Positions 30,901 through 38,406 of a stretch of 41,686 nucleotides of DNA are shown in pieces. This stretch comes from Scatavimonas merdipullorum (lineage in GTDB: Bacteria > Bacillota > Clostridia > Oscillospirales > Acutalibacteraceae). How positions within the stretch are numbered: position 1 is the first letter of the stretch; the number at the start of each line of letters is the position of its first letter. Under the pieces are notes generated by a model. The model saw only the letters and a list, made by a program, of their open reading frames with translations. It was not told the origin of the DNA and made no database searches. The position numbers and the translations under genes were made by a program. The stretch covers positions 1 through 41,686 of the forward strand of contig DVGH01000039.1 of the NCBI GenBank assembly GCA_018712865.1. The letters run 5' to 3'.

Positions 30901-32177
30901 CCAGCGGCATAGTTACCGCCGAGGGGACGGGCAGCTTCGCTTATAGCAGCGGCATCTATTCCTACGGTCTTACAATCACCGGCGGCGAGGTCACTGCTGT
31001 GGGTAAACTGGCTGTGGATGAGGGCGAGGACTCTGACTCTTACAGCTACGGCATCGAAGCCTACAGCGAGGTTGTGATCGAAAACGCGACGGTGTACGCT
31101 AGGGGAGATCAGGCAAACGACAGCGCCGGTATTTACATAGACAGCGATATTACCATTGAAAGCGGCAGTGTGCAGGCACTCGGAGGAAGAGCGGTAAATC
31201 ATGACGACCCTGACGCGGCGGCAAGCGCAGGCATAAACGTCGGCGGTGTCACCATAAACGGCGGCGAGGTCGTCGCGGAGGTGGGGCTTTCAGAGCACGG
31301 AACCGCAGACGGCATCTACGTTTACGACGATATCAATATAAACGGCGGCAGTGTGACCGCCACGGGCGCTTCATACACCCTTGATGGAGTTGCCCCGCAG
31401 TATTCCGGTGGTATCTTCAGCGAAACCGGCAATATCACGATCACGGGCGAAGAGACCGTTGTGAACGCAAACGCCGGATGCGCCGACGACGGTATCACCG
31501 CTATCGCGGCGAAAGCGGGAGATATCGTCATCCAGGGCGGCAATGTCCACGCCGACGGCGCGTATGGTGCGTATACGAGCTATGAGGGGATCGGAAACGG
31601 CCTCAGCGCGCTGAAGGGCTCAGACAACACCGGCGGCAACATTATCATCTCGGGCGGAACTATAGCCGCGGCGGGATATACGGACAGCCTCTACTACGAG
31701 GGCGAGCTTATCGCCCGCCCTGAAAGCGCCGAGATCACCATGGGTGTTCTGGATGACTGGATGGTCAATGAGGATACATGGGATCTGGATTGGGATAAGA
31801 TGGACGCTGACGCGTCCGAGATCGAAGGCTCACCGTTTACAGAGGAAACGGTGATTGTAAGGGCATTCACCGAGGATAAGCTCTATTTCAGTGCAACCGA
31901 CGACCCAACCGACCCAACCGACCCAACCGATCCAACCAATCCGACCAATCCAACCAATCCGACTGACCCGACAGATCCGACCGATCCAACAGACCCGACC
32001 GACCCGACAGATCCTACGAACTCCGACGAACAAAACGGCAATGCGGATAAAGACAGCAATAGTCCGCAAACCGGTGATGGCAGCAATATGACCTTGTGGC
32101 TTGCCCTGCTGCTCGCATCGGGAACGGCTACGGCTGCCATTGCAGTATATGGCCGCAGGAAGAAAAGAGAGCATTAA
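27996..32177 (+). CDS. Large cell-wall-anchored surface protein with beta-helix repeats
   Basis: 1393 aa. The ATG at 27996 follows GGAGGAAACAAC. Signal peptide: residues 1-29 (RRLLSLLLCGALLFSLCPQT, VFA-AG). Residues about 45-250 resemble DUF6273 (YIYFGNWTALDDN, MWWLRSPS, GARPAFNLD). Two copies of a module follow, each opening with YALTDDTGAVTTTGA and WDGSTLTL (near residues 400 and 790) and running into beta-helix-like repeats (ITGGEVTATGG-type). A DPT/NPT stalk precedes SPQTG (1356-1360), a hydrophobic helix and the tail RRKKREH, a complete sortase sorting signal. SPQTG matches class B-like sortase motifs known in Clostridia. No sortase is in the window. Probable adhesin or carbohydrate-binding protein. 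Confidence 0.88.
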   Translation: MRKKRRLLSLLLCGALLFSLCPQTAVFAAGTDTGKAIQLGIDSISGYDSTAGYDYIYFGNWTALDDNTASVPIKWRVLDNTANNGNDGLFLLSEGLLGETSFDSDTISDAWQDSDAKVWCEDFYNNGFSAAEQAAVLATTKSDGAHTSISAPPDHFVASENILNGDKVFFLSAEEVENSAYGFTDNNARKASDMWWLRSPSAKAGDWSGAGFVLYDGTVVANNLNANLGARPAFNLDTSSVLFTSAAAGGKSVSGMDTGLAVVSDYDGNEWKLTLLDSSREFKVTEPSAGGKPGDTIALNYTGAETGENEYILAIITNKSDGDVLYYGRVAQPDGADGSLEITIPTGLAEGSYTLHVFTEQYNGDCKTDYASAFQSVDLTVTASGTGEPDPKPSEPAEIVIGGEVISGSAETPAYALTDDTGAVTTTGANENNYNIKWDGSTLTLDGTTINGGIFKNFLEEDDDLTVNVVGENTINITDTYGISLGANALYLQGSGTLKIVEVGDMRQQGIWAKKVTIDGVALTINSIASCIYAEANYGIAVEDGDETINVINGAELNLVSNQSAPISAKQGILIDGSTVTATTNASSHHALYAYEGGIEINNSTVKAYAESSSNAAVWADTSIKITGESDVTATGGYGIYAGGDVSITGSKVTATGADGNASSIGIYSDMGNVTIEGGEVTTTGGEATGSDAYSHGIDAYGNVSITGGMVEATGGSEAIYAWRNVIVSPQTGKAIEVKAGENADDAAEISGSPFTEETEIDNLVVNEKYFHSEAVEITSPDPDPPTNADIYVGGVGLTGTPDDPAYALTDDTGAVTTTGATADNYNVMWDGSTLTLNNAAITQGSHTFSGDEASAAIYSETGLTIELTGENMVAGPDGNSENGIQVSLGIYVYEDLAIIGDGALNVTGGDVIDASRVNSYGICSYDGNVTIESGTVETTGGTVTGDDAESYGISAYDVTINGGTVTATSGIVTAEGTGSFAYSSGIYSYGLTITGGEVTAVGKLAVDEGEDSDSYSYGIEAYSEVVIENATVYARGDQANDSAGIYIDSDITIESGSVQALGGRAVNHDDPDAAASAGINVGGVTINGGEVVAEVGLSEHGTADGIYVYDDININGGSVTATGASYTLDGVAPQYSGGIFSETGNITITGEETVVNANAGCADDGITAIAAKAGDIVIQGGNVHADGAYGAYTSYEGIGNGLSALKGSDNTGGNIIISGGTIAAAGYTDSLYYEGELIARPESAEITMGVLDDWMVNEDTWDLDWDKMDADASEIEGSPFTEETVIVRAFTEDKLYFSATDDPTDPTDPTDPTNPTNPTNPTDPTDPTDPTDPTDPTDPTNSDEQNGNADKDSNSPQTGDGSNMTLWLALLLASGTATAAIAVYGRRKKREH
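31902..32018 (+). repeat. 9-bp tandem repeat encoding DPT/NPT stalk (13 units)
   Basis: Four DPT, three NPT and six DPT tripeptides encoded by 9-bp units such as GACCCAACC. Pro/Thr stalks of this kind span the peptidoglycan in wall-anchored proteins, and the unit number can vary by slippage. Confidence 0.9.
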
Positions 32178-32370
32178 AAAGATGGGCATATCCGGCGTCT
32201 CGCTTGCCGAGCTGATCTTCCTGTACGCCAAGCGCAAAGCCTTGTTCGGAAAGTAAGAACTGCACTTAGGTAATTCAGTACATAAGGAGGACCGCCGGAT
32301 TTACAAATGCGGCGGATCTCTTGTCAATGAAAAACAAATCGTATTGAACATTCGTTTAGGAGGTGGTGAT

Positions 32371-32854
32371 ATGGGAAATTAGCCGTACTGGACTTGGAAG
32401 AAGCCGGCAGGCAAATTGGTGAAAAGCTGTTTGTCTTACTCTCCCCCAATCAAAAAAGGAACTGGCCCAATTTGTCCGTGATTATGAAGCTGGCGATATT
32501 TCGGCTTCTGTCCCATACGCCACCATTTTCCAAGGACAGAAAAACTTGCTGGACCAATCCCTGACAGAAATCCGGGAAGGTGATTTGTATTTTTGTCTGG
32601 AGCTGCGCTTAGTGACAGTGCCAGGCCAGATAATCCCGCTATTTGAAATCTTCTCTTTGCTCATCCAGAACCCCGGACGTGTGTACTCCTATGAAATGAT
32701 TCTGGACTTGGTTTGGCAGGAGGATTACAGTTACTATTCCCGCAAGGCTGTCAACAACCATATCAGCAATCTGCACCAGAAGATGAAGGTAGCGCCAGAT
32801 GTGCCGGACTATGTAAAAAGCGTCTACGGCATCGGCTATAAATTTGAAATCTGA
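32371..32854 (+). pseudogene. Decayed winged-helix (OmpR/PhoB-type) regulator
   Basis: The ATG at 32371 has an excellent ribosome-binding site (AGGAGGTGGTGAT) but reads MGN-stop. One added A gives KLAVLDLEEAGRQIGEKL, and a second one-base shift near 32425-32440 joins it to KELAQFVRDYEAGDISASVP and then to an uninterrupted Trans_reg_C domain ending at 32854 (VYSYEMILDLVWQEDYSYYS, KAVNNHISNLHQKMK, YVKSVYGIGYKFEI). No phospho-acceptor receiver domain is present. Two frameshifts at the start make this a likely pseudogene. The intact 3' half from 32546 (TTG) has no ribosome-binding site. It may once have regulated the adhesin. Confidence 0.7.
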
Positions 32855-32859
32855 GAAAT

Positions 32860-32896
32860 GCCATCATGGCTTAAAACGGCCATGATGGCGTTTTTT
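32860..32896 (+). terminator. Terminator of the island
   Basis: GCCATCATGGC with GCCATGATGGC (32860-32889), 7-nt loop, followed by six Ts. Confidence 0.85.
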
Positions 32897-32900
32897 GTAT

Positions 32901-32935
32901 AAAGAAAACCATGCGATAGTCGCGTGGTTTTCTTT
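32901..32935. terminator. Bidirectional terminator
   Basis: A 15-bp stem (32901-32915 with 32921-32935), one G-T pair, 5-nt loop, with T runs in both directions. It separates the island from the minus-strand amidohydrolase. Confidence 0.75.
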
Positions 32936-32944
32936 ATACAATCA

Positions 32945-32972
32945 GAACCGGCGTGACCTGACACGCCGGTTC
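32945..32972. other. Third hairpin of the convergent terminator cluster
   Basis: Perfect 11-bp stem GAACCGGCGTG/CACGCCGGTTC with a 6-nt loop and no T tract. It lies between the amidohydrolase stop and the bidirectional terminator. Confidence 0.5.
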
Positions 32973-33047
32973 CTACCAAAATACTTTTTACTTCCCTATG
33001 GGACGCCGCCAAATGGCAAAGGCCCTTTTCCTGTTTGCTTTTAAATA

Positions 33048-33833
33048 TTACAGCTCCTGCAAAATCCTACGTGCATTTTCCCCAAAAATCAGCTTCATTT
33101 CCTCCTGTGAAAGGCCAAGGTCGTTCATCCGCTGCAGTTCCTCCTCTGCGTTCCACATGGGGAAATCCGTCCCATATAAAACCCTGTCCGCTCCATACAG
33201 ACGGATCAGCTCCAGGCTTCTTCTTTTCCCCAAATACATGGTAGAGCTCGAAGTATCTACATAACAGCGTTTATCCTGCAAATACTCCAGCGCAAGGTCC
33301 CAAAGCAACCAGCCTCCAAAATGCGCGCCAATGGCTGTAAGCTTTGGAAAATTGTCCAGCACGCGGGCAAAGCGGCTTGGGTGTGAATACGAATACCGGT
33401 AATCGCCACAATGAAAAAGCACCGGCAGGTCACCCTGCAGTGCGTCGTACACCGGGAACATGCGCGCGTCGTCCAAATCAAACTGCTGTGTATCAGGATG
33501 CAGCTTTACACCCTGAAGCCCCAGCTTCTTCATGCGTTCTATCTCTGCAAAAGGGTCCTCCATAGCGGGATGCAGCGTACCAAAACCAATCAGCTCCTCA
33601 TGCGCTTTACACTGTTGTGCAATAAAATCGTTAATCGAATGCACCTGCTGCGGAACGGTCGCAACAGACTGCACCAAAAAGCGGCGCACGCCCATTTTCT
33701 TCCCTTCGCGCAGCAAAGCGTCGACCGTACCGTCGCCGTCCATGGGAATTCCATAAAAGCTGCTAACGCTCTGTACCGCCTTTTTTGCAATTTTTTCCGG
33801 GTAAATATGCGCGTGAAAGTCAATAATCTCCAT
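33048..33833 (-). CDS. Amidohydrolase (metal-dependent TIM-barrel hydrolase)
   Basis: 261 aa from ATG 33833 (a second ATG at 33842 is possible; AAAGGA lies just upstream of both). Amidohydrolase_2 features: H7-x-H9 (FHAHIY) at strand 1, K in GVKLHPD, H in VLFHCGD, H in AIGAHFGG, and the catalytic D in LYGTDFPMW. The family includes decarboxylases and lactonases such as ACMS decarboxylase. The substrate cannot be deduced. It is transcribed alone from the promoter at 33883-33911. Confidence 0.85.
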   Translation of the reverse strand: MEIIDFHAHIYPEKIAKKAVQSVSSFYGIPMDGDGTVDALLREGKKMGVRRFLVQSVATVPQQVHSINDFIAQQCKAHEELIGFGTLHPAMEDPFAEIERMKKLGLQGVKLHPDTQQFDLDDARMFPVYDALQGDLPVLFHCGDYRYSYSHPSRFARVLDNFPKLTAIGAHFGGWLLWDLALEYLQDKRCYVDTSSSTMYLGKRRSLELIRLYGADRVLYGTDFPMWNAEEELQRMNDLGLSQEEMKLIFGENARRILQEL

Positions 33834-33882
33834 ATATAACATCTGTCCTTTTCTGTTTTCCCGCTTAGGGGTTCCGTGTAGT

Positions 33883-33911
33883 AGTATATTCTTTTTTCCT
33901 GCAAAAGTCAA
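33883..33911 (-). promoter_or_regulatory. Promoter of the amidohydrolase gene
   Basis: Minus strand: -35 TTGACT (33911-33906), 17-bp spacer, -10 TATACT (33888-33883). It is divergent from the next promoter, with only 19 bp between the two -35 boxes. Confidence 0.8.
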
Positions 33912-33930
33912 AGCCCTGCGGGCACAACGC

Positions 33931-33959
33931 TTGACGGCGGGCGGGAAAAAAGCTACAAT
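33931..33959 (+). promoter_or_regulatory. Promoter of the DUF1015 gene
   Basis: -35 TTGACG (33931-33936), 17-bp spacer, -10 TACAAT (33954-33959), 32 bp before the ATG. Confidence 0.8.
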
Positions 33960-33991
33960 AAAAACTATCCTAAAAGAGTAAAGGAGAATAC

Positions 33992-35278
33992 ATGGATATG
34001 GCATTGGTTAAACCTTTTAAAGGCGTTCGCTTTGACACCGGCATTGCAGGAAAGATTGACGAACTTGTCTGCCCGCCTTACGACATTATCAGCGAGGAAC
34101 AGCGAAAGGCATACATAGAAAAAAATGAAAACAATATTATTCGTCTGGAGCTTCCAAAAGGCGACGATCCTTACCGCAGCGCGCACGATATTTTCATGCA
34201 GTGGAAAGAAAAAGGGATTTTAAAAACAGAGGATCAACCCGCCGTTTATATTTACGAGGAAGAATTTGACGCCTACGGCAAGCGCGCAAAGGTAAAGGGC
34301 ATGATCTGCCGTGTAAAGATTGAAGATTTTTCAAAAGGCGTTATTCTGCCGCATGAATTTACGCTTTCCAAGGCAAAGGAAGACCGCTTGAACTTAATGA
34401 AGGCAACCAACTGCAATTTCAGCCAGATTTATTCTCTTTTTATGGATCCAGAACATAGTACAACACAAAAGCTCGACAGCCTCTCCACAGGCGCGCCCGA
34501 CATACAGCTGACCGACGGCGACAATGTGACCCACCGGCTTTGGGTCGTTACCGACCAGGCGGCAATTTTGTCGCTCTGCGCAGATTTTAACGACAGAAAA
34601 CTATATATTGCAGACGGCCACCACCGCTACGAAACGGCGCTGAACTATCGCAACTGGTGTTACGCGCAGGGCAAAAGCGCGCCAGGCGGCGCAGCCGATT
34701 ACCAAATGATGATGCTGGTCGATATGGAGCATCCCGGTCTGGTCGTCTTTCCCACCCACCGCCTTGTCCGTAATCTGGAAAACTTTGACCCCAAGCAGGC
34801 AATGGCGGCATGCACGCAGTATTTTACAATTACAGAGAAAACCGGCGTTGCTTCCATGGAAGCAGAGCTCGACAAGCTTTTTCAGGAAGATAAAACGGCG
34901 TTTGGGTTCTACTGCGGTGGGGATACATGGATGCAGCTGGTCCTTAAAGACGCTTCTGTTATGCAAACGCTTCTGCCGGACAAAAGCGCCGCAACAAGAG
35001 AGCTTGACGTTACCGTGCTGCATACGCTGATCCTGGAAAAACTATTTGGCATTGACGCGGAAAACATGGCAAAGCAGATCAACCTGACCTATACCAAGGT
35101 CTTTGATGAAGCAATCGCCTCCGTAAAAAGCGGTGTGTCCCAATGCGCATTTATCTTAAACCCCACCAAGGTCACACAAATCCGCGATGTTGCCGCTGCC
35201 GGCGAAAAAATGCCGCAGAAGTCCACCTATTTTTATCCAAAGCTGATTACAGGCCTTGTTTTAAACGAACTGGTGTAA
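33992..35278 (+). CDS. DUF1015 family protein
   Basis: 428 aa. Start ATG GAT ATG at 33992 behind AAAGGAG. The opening VKPFKGVRFDTGIAGKIDEL and VCPPYDIISEEQR, the middle LPHEFTLSKAKEDRL and NCNFSQIYSLF, and the DGHHRYETAL motif define DUF1015. The H-H-R motif recalls the ParB/sulfiredoxin-type nucleotide-binding folds, and serine-kinase activity has been proposed for distant relatives. That is an inference, not a firm assignment. In many Firmicutes it sits beside serA/serC, but not here. A perfect terminator follows directly. Confidence 0.88.
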   Translation: MDMALVKPFKGVRFDTGIAGKIDELVCPPYDIISEEQRKAYIEKNENNIIRLELPKGDDPYRSAHDIFMQWKEKGILKTEDQPAVYIYEEEFDAYGKRAKVKGMICRVKIEDFSKGVILPHEFTLSKAKEDRLNLMKATNCNFSQIYSLFMDPEHSTTQKLDSLSTGAPDIQLTDGDNVTHRLWVVTDQAAILSLCADFNDRKLYIADGHHRYETALNYRNWCYAQGKSAPGGAADYQMMMLVDMEHPGLVVFPTHRLVRNLENFDPKQAMAACTQYFTITEKTGVASMEAELDKLFQEDKTAFGFYCGGDTWMQLVLKDASVMQTLLPDKSAATRELDVTVLHTLILEKLFGIDAENMAKQINLTYTKVFDEAIASVKSGVSQCAFILNPTKVTQIRDVAAAGEKMPQKSTYFYPKLITGLVLNELV

Positions 35279-35280
35279 AT

Positions 35281-35316
35281 AAATCCGGGAGGAAAGCCAG
35301 CTTTCCTCCCGGATTT
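35281..35316. terminator. Bidirectional terminator
   Basis: Perfect 16-bp stem (35281-35296 with 35301-35316), 4-nt loop CCAG, A/T ends on both sides. It serves both the DUF1015 gene and thiT (convergent). Confidence 0.85.
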
Positions 35317-35338
35317 ATCTGTTAAATTCACTTTTGCT

Positions 35339-35983
35339 TTAAGCTTGCACCGGCGCGCCTGACAATATCTGCCGCCTTACCGGCTTGATCGACATCAACA
35401 CCACGGCAGCAACCAGAGAAATAATCGTTTCAGGCAGCATATAGCTTCCGTTATAGATCAAAGAATACAGCATGGCAAGCATGTCTCCCGTAAAGTTATC
35501 CAAAATATACGCCCCTGTGCTGTTTGCCATTACATCGCCAAAAAACCATTCCGCATAGCTTCCCCACAGGATAAACCCGGAAAGGAAATGGCACAGATAA
35601 CGCAGCAGGCCCGTTACAACCGCGCCCAGCGCAAAGGAAAGCGTCGGTTTTTTTATTACCCGTTTAAACATGCCCGCAAGCCCCAGCACGGCAAACGCGG
35701 CAATATAATCCAAAAAGGCCATCAATACAACGTTAAAGCCGGTAAGCCCCGCAAACGCCTGGCTGGTGGTTGCGCCCAGGACCGCCTGTAAAATACCAAA
35801 AACCGTACCACATAAAAGGCCCCATCGAACGCCGTACATATAGCCCAGCACCATAACCGGCACCATGCTGAACAGCGTAATCGAGCCCCCGTAAGGCAGA
35901 TCAAACACCTTGATCATGGAAAGTACGGTCCCCAGTGCAATCAAAACACCGCTTGTAACCAGTCGCAACGTTTTTTTGTTCAT
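35339..35983 (-). CDS. thiT: Energy-coupling factor thiamine transporter, S component ThiT
   Basis: 214 aa, six hydrophobic helices. The ATG at 35983 has GGAGG upstream; a longer frame enters the riboswitch terminator region. Family features: MIKVFDLPYGGSITLFSMVP (the PxGGSxTxxSM motif near the N-terminus), GVRWGLLCGTVFGILQAVLG, and the NGSYMLPETIISL end. ThiT binds thiamine and couples to a shared EcfAAT module not encoded here. A TPP riboswitch upstream confirms the substrate class. Confidence 0.95.
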   Translation of the reverse strand: MNKKTLRLVTSGVLIALGTVLSMIKVFDLPYGGSITLFSMVPVMVLGYMYGVRWGLLCGTVFGILQAVLGATTSQAFAGLTGFNVVLMAFLDYIAAFAVLGLAGMFKRVIKKPTLSFALGAVVTGLLRYLCHFLSGFILWGSYAEWFFGDVMANSTGAYILDNFTGDMLAMLYSLIYNGSYMLPETIISLVAAVVLMSIKPVRRQILSGAPVQA

Positions 35984-36018
35984 AAAAGCATTCCTCCTTT
36001 TTCTGCAAAAACACAAAT

Positions 36019-36044
36019 AAAAAACCGTACGGGATTCCGTACGG
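36019..36044 (-). terminator. Expression-platform terminator of the TPP riboswitch
   Basis: On the minus strand, two CCGTACGG arms (36044-36037 and 36032-36025) with a 4-nt loop and six Ts. It lies between the aptamer and the thiT start, so TPP binding would end transcription early. Confidence 0.85.
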
Positions 36045-36082
36045 CGTACAACCTTCTGCTTTATTTATTTTCATAAAACATA

Positions 36083-36163
36083 CTTCCTACGCCGGCATTA
36101 TCCGTATCAGGTTAAAGGGTTACGCTTTTGCGTTCTCAGCCGATCTGCTCAGCACCCCTGCAG
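36083..36163 (-). promoter_or_regulatory. TPP riboswitch (THI element) controlling thiT
   Basis: On the minus strand the conserved blocks appear in order: CAGGGGTGC, GCTGAGA, ACCCTTTAACCTGAT, CGGATAATGCCGGCGTAGGA. These match the THI-box core closely. It lies between the promoter at 36217-36189 and the terminator. Confidence 0.95.
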
Positions 36164-36188
36164 TTTTCATGTGTTTTTGTCGAAGATA

Positions 36189-36217
36189 AGGATACTACAT
36201 CCTGTACCTTATGTCAA
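36189..36217 (-). promoter_or_regulatory. Promoter of thiT and its riboswitch
   Basis: Minus strand: -35 TTGACA (36217-36212), 17-bp spacer, -10 TATCCT (36194-36189). It is 20 bp from the divergent ylxM-ffh promoter. Confidence 0.8.
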
Positions 36218-36237
36218 GGCAAAAAATTACAAAATAC

Positions 36238-36266
36238 TTGACAGGGGGACTGCGGTACGCTATAAT
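36238..36266 (+). promoter_or_regulatory. Promoter of the ylxM-ffh-rpsP-khpA operon
   Basis: TTGACA (36238-36243), 17-bp spacer, TATAAT (36261-36266): a full consensus promoter. Confidence 0.9.
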
Positions 36267-36322
36267 GGCAAAGGTGTAAAGAAAAAAACTTTACACATGA
36301 TACAGCTATTGGGAGCATTGTT

Positions 36323-36685
36323 ATGGAAAAAAACCTGCAAATCTCTCTTCTTTTAGATTTTTATGGCGAGCTTTTATCGCCCAGGCAAAGGGAAATTACA
36401 GGCAACTATTACAACGACGATCTTTCCCTGGGCGAAATTTCCGCCAATATGGGTATTACCCGGCAGGCTGTGCGCGATATTGTCAAACGCACGGAACTGG
36501 CCCTGTTTGAAATGGAAGAAAAGCTGGGTCTTTGCAGCCGCTTTGAAAGCATGCAAAACGGCCTTGCAAAAATTGAAGAGCACGCCCGCACTATACAGGC
36601 GTACAACCAAACAAAGTACCAGGATGGAATTTTGTCGGAAAACATTGCACAAATCTTAAGTACTGTCAATCAGCTGCAAGAATAA
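36323..36685 (+). CDS. ylxM: YlxM family SRP-associated HTH protein
   Basis: 120 aa. The sigma-70 region 4-like helix-turn-helix is SPRQREITGNYYNDDLSLGE, then ISANMGITRQAVRDIVKRTE and ALFEMEEKLGL. It is encoded directly before ffh, its usual place in Firmicutes. YlxM proteins are linked genetically and biochemically to SRP function; the HTH may bind nucleic acid. The ATG at 36323 follows GGGAGC. Confidence 0.92.
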   Translation: MEKNLQISLLLDFYGELLSPRQREITGNYYNDDLSLGEISANMGITRQAVRDIVKRTELALFEMEEKLGLCSRFESMQNGLAKIEEHARTIQAYNQTKYQDGILSENIAQILSTVNQLQE

Positions 36686-36710
36686 AATTCATGCCGAAAG
36701 GGTGATTTCG

Positions 36711-38069
36711 TTGGCATTTGAAGGATTGTCGGATAAGCTCAGCGCGGCTTTTAAAAAGCTGCGTTCCAAGGGAAAGCTCAGCGAAGCAGACGTTAAAGAA
36801 GCCATGCGGCAGGTGCGTCTTGCACTTTTAGAGGCAGACGTAAACTATAAGGTTGCAAAAGATTTTACCAATAAAGTAACACAGCGCGCAGTCGGTGCCG
36901 ATGTTATGGAAAGCCTTACGCCTGCGCAGATGGTTGTAAAGATTGTAAACGAAGAGCTCACAGAGCTCATGGGCGGCGAAAAGGCGCGGCTTTCTACGGC
37001 GTCAAAGCCCCCTACCGTCATTATGCTTTGCGGCCTGCAGGGCTCTGGTAAAACCACACACGCGGGCAAGCTTGCGCTCATGCTTAAAAAGCAGGGGCAT
37101 CGCCCGCTTTTAACTGCGTGCGATATTTACCGTCCCGCCGCCATCAACCAGCTGCAGGTTGTCGGTTCTAAAGCCGGCGTGCCTGTTTTTGAAATGGGCA
37201 AGGAAAATCCCGTAAAAATTGTAAAAGCGGCCATTCGCCATGCGCGCGACCATGGAAACGATATGGTTATTTTGGACACGGCCGGCCGTCTTCATATTGA
37301 CGAAGCGCTGATGGAAGAACTAAAAAATATTAAAGCGGAAGTAGAACCCCAGGAAATTTTGCTTGTGGTAGACGCTATGACCGGCCAGGACGCTGTAAAC
37401 GTTGCAAAATCGTTTAACGAACTGCTGGACATTACCGGCGTAATTTTAACAAAGCTTGACGGCGATACAAGAGGCGGCGCGGCTCTTTCGGTAAAGGCTG
37501 TAACAGGCCGGCCGATTAAATTTGCCGGTACGGGCGAAAAACTGGAGGATCTGGAGGTTTTCCACCCGGACAGAATGGCCAGCAGGATTCTGGGAATGGG
37601 CGACGTCTTAACGCTCATTGAAGAAGCGGAAAGTAAAATTGATCAAAAAAAGGCCGAACAGCTTGCCGACAAAATGGCCAAAAACCAGATGAATTTAAAC
37701 GACATGCTCGATCAGTTCCAGCAGATCAAAAAAATGGGCCCGCTTAAATCGATTTTGTCAAAGCTCCCCGGCGTTGATAAGCAGATAGAAAACGTAGACA
37801 TAGACGACCGGATTATGGACCGCAACGCGGCGATCATTCTTTCCATGACGCCGCAGGAAAGATTAACTCCTTCGCTGCTCAACGCCTCACGCAAGCGCAG
37901 GATCGCTGCAGGCTGCGGCATGAAGGTAGAAGACGTAAACCGTCTTTTAAAGCAGTTTGAGCAGATGCAAAAGATGATGAAGCAATTTTCCGGCAGAAAC
38001 GGCAAAAAGAAAAGGAAAATGCGCGGCCTTCCGGGCCTTGGGGGCCCTATGGGGCCGATGGGCATGTAA
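36711..38069 (+). CDS. ffh: Signal recognition particle protein Ffh (SRP54)
   Basis: 452 aa from TTG 36711 (AFEGLSDKLSAAFKKLRSKG), chosen for AAAGGGTG upstream and the family N-terminus; a GTG at 36702 adds three residues. N domain at about 1-85. The G domain has GLQGSGKTT (from about residue 107), DTAGRLHID, TKLDGDTRGG. The C-terminal M domain is methionine-rich, with LTPSLLNASRKRRIAAGCGM and QFEQMQKMMKQF, ending GGPMGPMGM. It binds SRP RNA and signal sequences at the ribosome exit (near L23 and L29) and pairs with FtsY. Confidence 0.98.
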   Translation: MAFEGLSDKLSAAFKKLRSKGKLSEADVKEAMRQVRLALLEADVNYKVAKDFTNKVTQRAVGADVMESLTPAQMVVKIVNEELTELMGGEKARLSTASKPPTVIMLCGLQGSGKTTHAGKLALMLKKQGHRPLLTACDIYRPAAINQLQVVGSKAGVPVFEMGKENPVKIVKAAIRHARDHGNDMVILDTAGRLHIDEALMEELKNIKAEVEPQEILLVVDAMTGQDAVNVAKSFNELLDITGVILTKLDGDTRGGAALSVKAVTGRPIKFAGTGEKLEDLEVFHPDRMASRILGMGDVLTLIEEAESKIDQKKAEQLADKMAKNQMNLNDMLDQFQQIKKMGPLKSILSKLPGVDKQIENVDIDDRIMDRNAAIILSMTPQERLTPSLLNASRKRRIAAGCGMKVEDVNRLLKQFEQMQKMMKQFSGRNGKKKRKMRGLPGLGGPMGPMGM

Positions 38070-38141
38070 CAGCGTATTCACCCAATAGGTAAAAAACTGA
38101 TTGGTGAAGATATAGCAATATTTTTACGGAGGTGAAAAGAT

Positions 38142-38387
38142 ATGGCAGTAAAGATCCGGCTGCGCCGCATGGGCGCAAAAAAGTCGCCCTTTTACCGCAT
38201 TGTTGTAGCAGATTCCAGATATCCGCGCGACGGCCGCTTTATTGAAGAAATCGGTTATTATAACCCCCTTACGGACCCCAATGAATTCAAAGTGGACGCC
38301 GACAAGGTAAAAAGCTGGATTGCAAACGGTGCACAACCGACCGACACAGTAAAAGCTTTGCTTAAGAAAAACAACGTAATTGAATAA
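38142..38387 (+). CDS. rpsP: 30S ribosomal protein S16
   Basis: 81 aa: MAVKIRLRRMGAKKSPFYRI, VVADSRYPRDGRFIEEIGYY, NPLTDPNEFKVDADKVKSWI. Assembly protein of the 30S body. It is preceded by GGAGGTGAAAAG and lies 72 bp after ffh; that gap holds a bulged hairpin (TTCACCCAAT/ATTGGTGAA). The order ffh-rpsP-khpA is conserved in Firmicutes. Confidence 0.98.
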   Translation: MAVKIRLRRMGAKKSPFYRIVVADSRYPRDGRFIEEIGYYNPLTDPNEFKVDADKVKSWIANGAQPTDTVKALLKKNNVIE

Positions 38388-38406
38388 GGAAAGAAGGTTT
38401 CTTTAC

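Noticed and set aside
29835..31202. 455-codon minus-strand frame opposite the adhesin
   Set aside because: Shadow of repetitive GC-biased coding sequence; the plus-strand frame has a signal peptide, ribosome-binding site and sorting signal.
32182..32256. 24-codon ORF after the adhesin (MGISGVSLAELIF...)
   Set aside because: No ribosome-binding site and too short; possibly a remnant of a larger gene, but no family could be named.
25575..32972. Integrative or conjugative element
   Set aside because: The island has regulators and an adhesin but no integrase, relaxase or att repeat was found in the window; transfer remains possible but unsupported.
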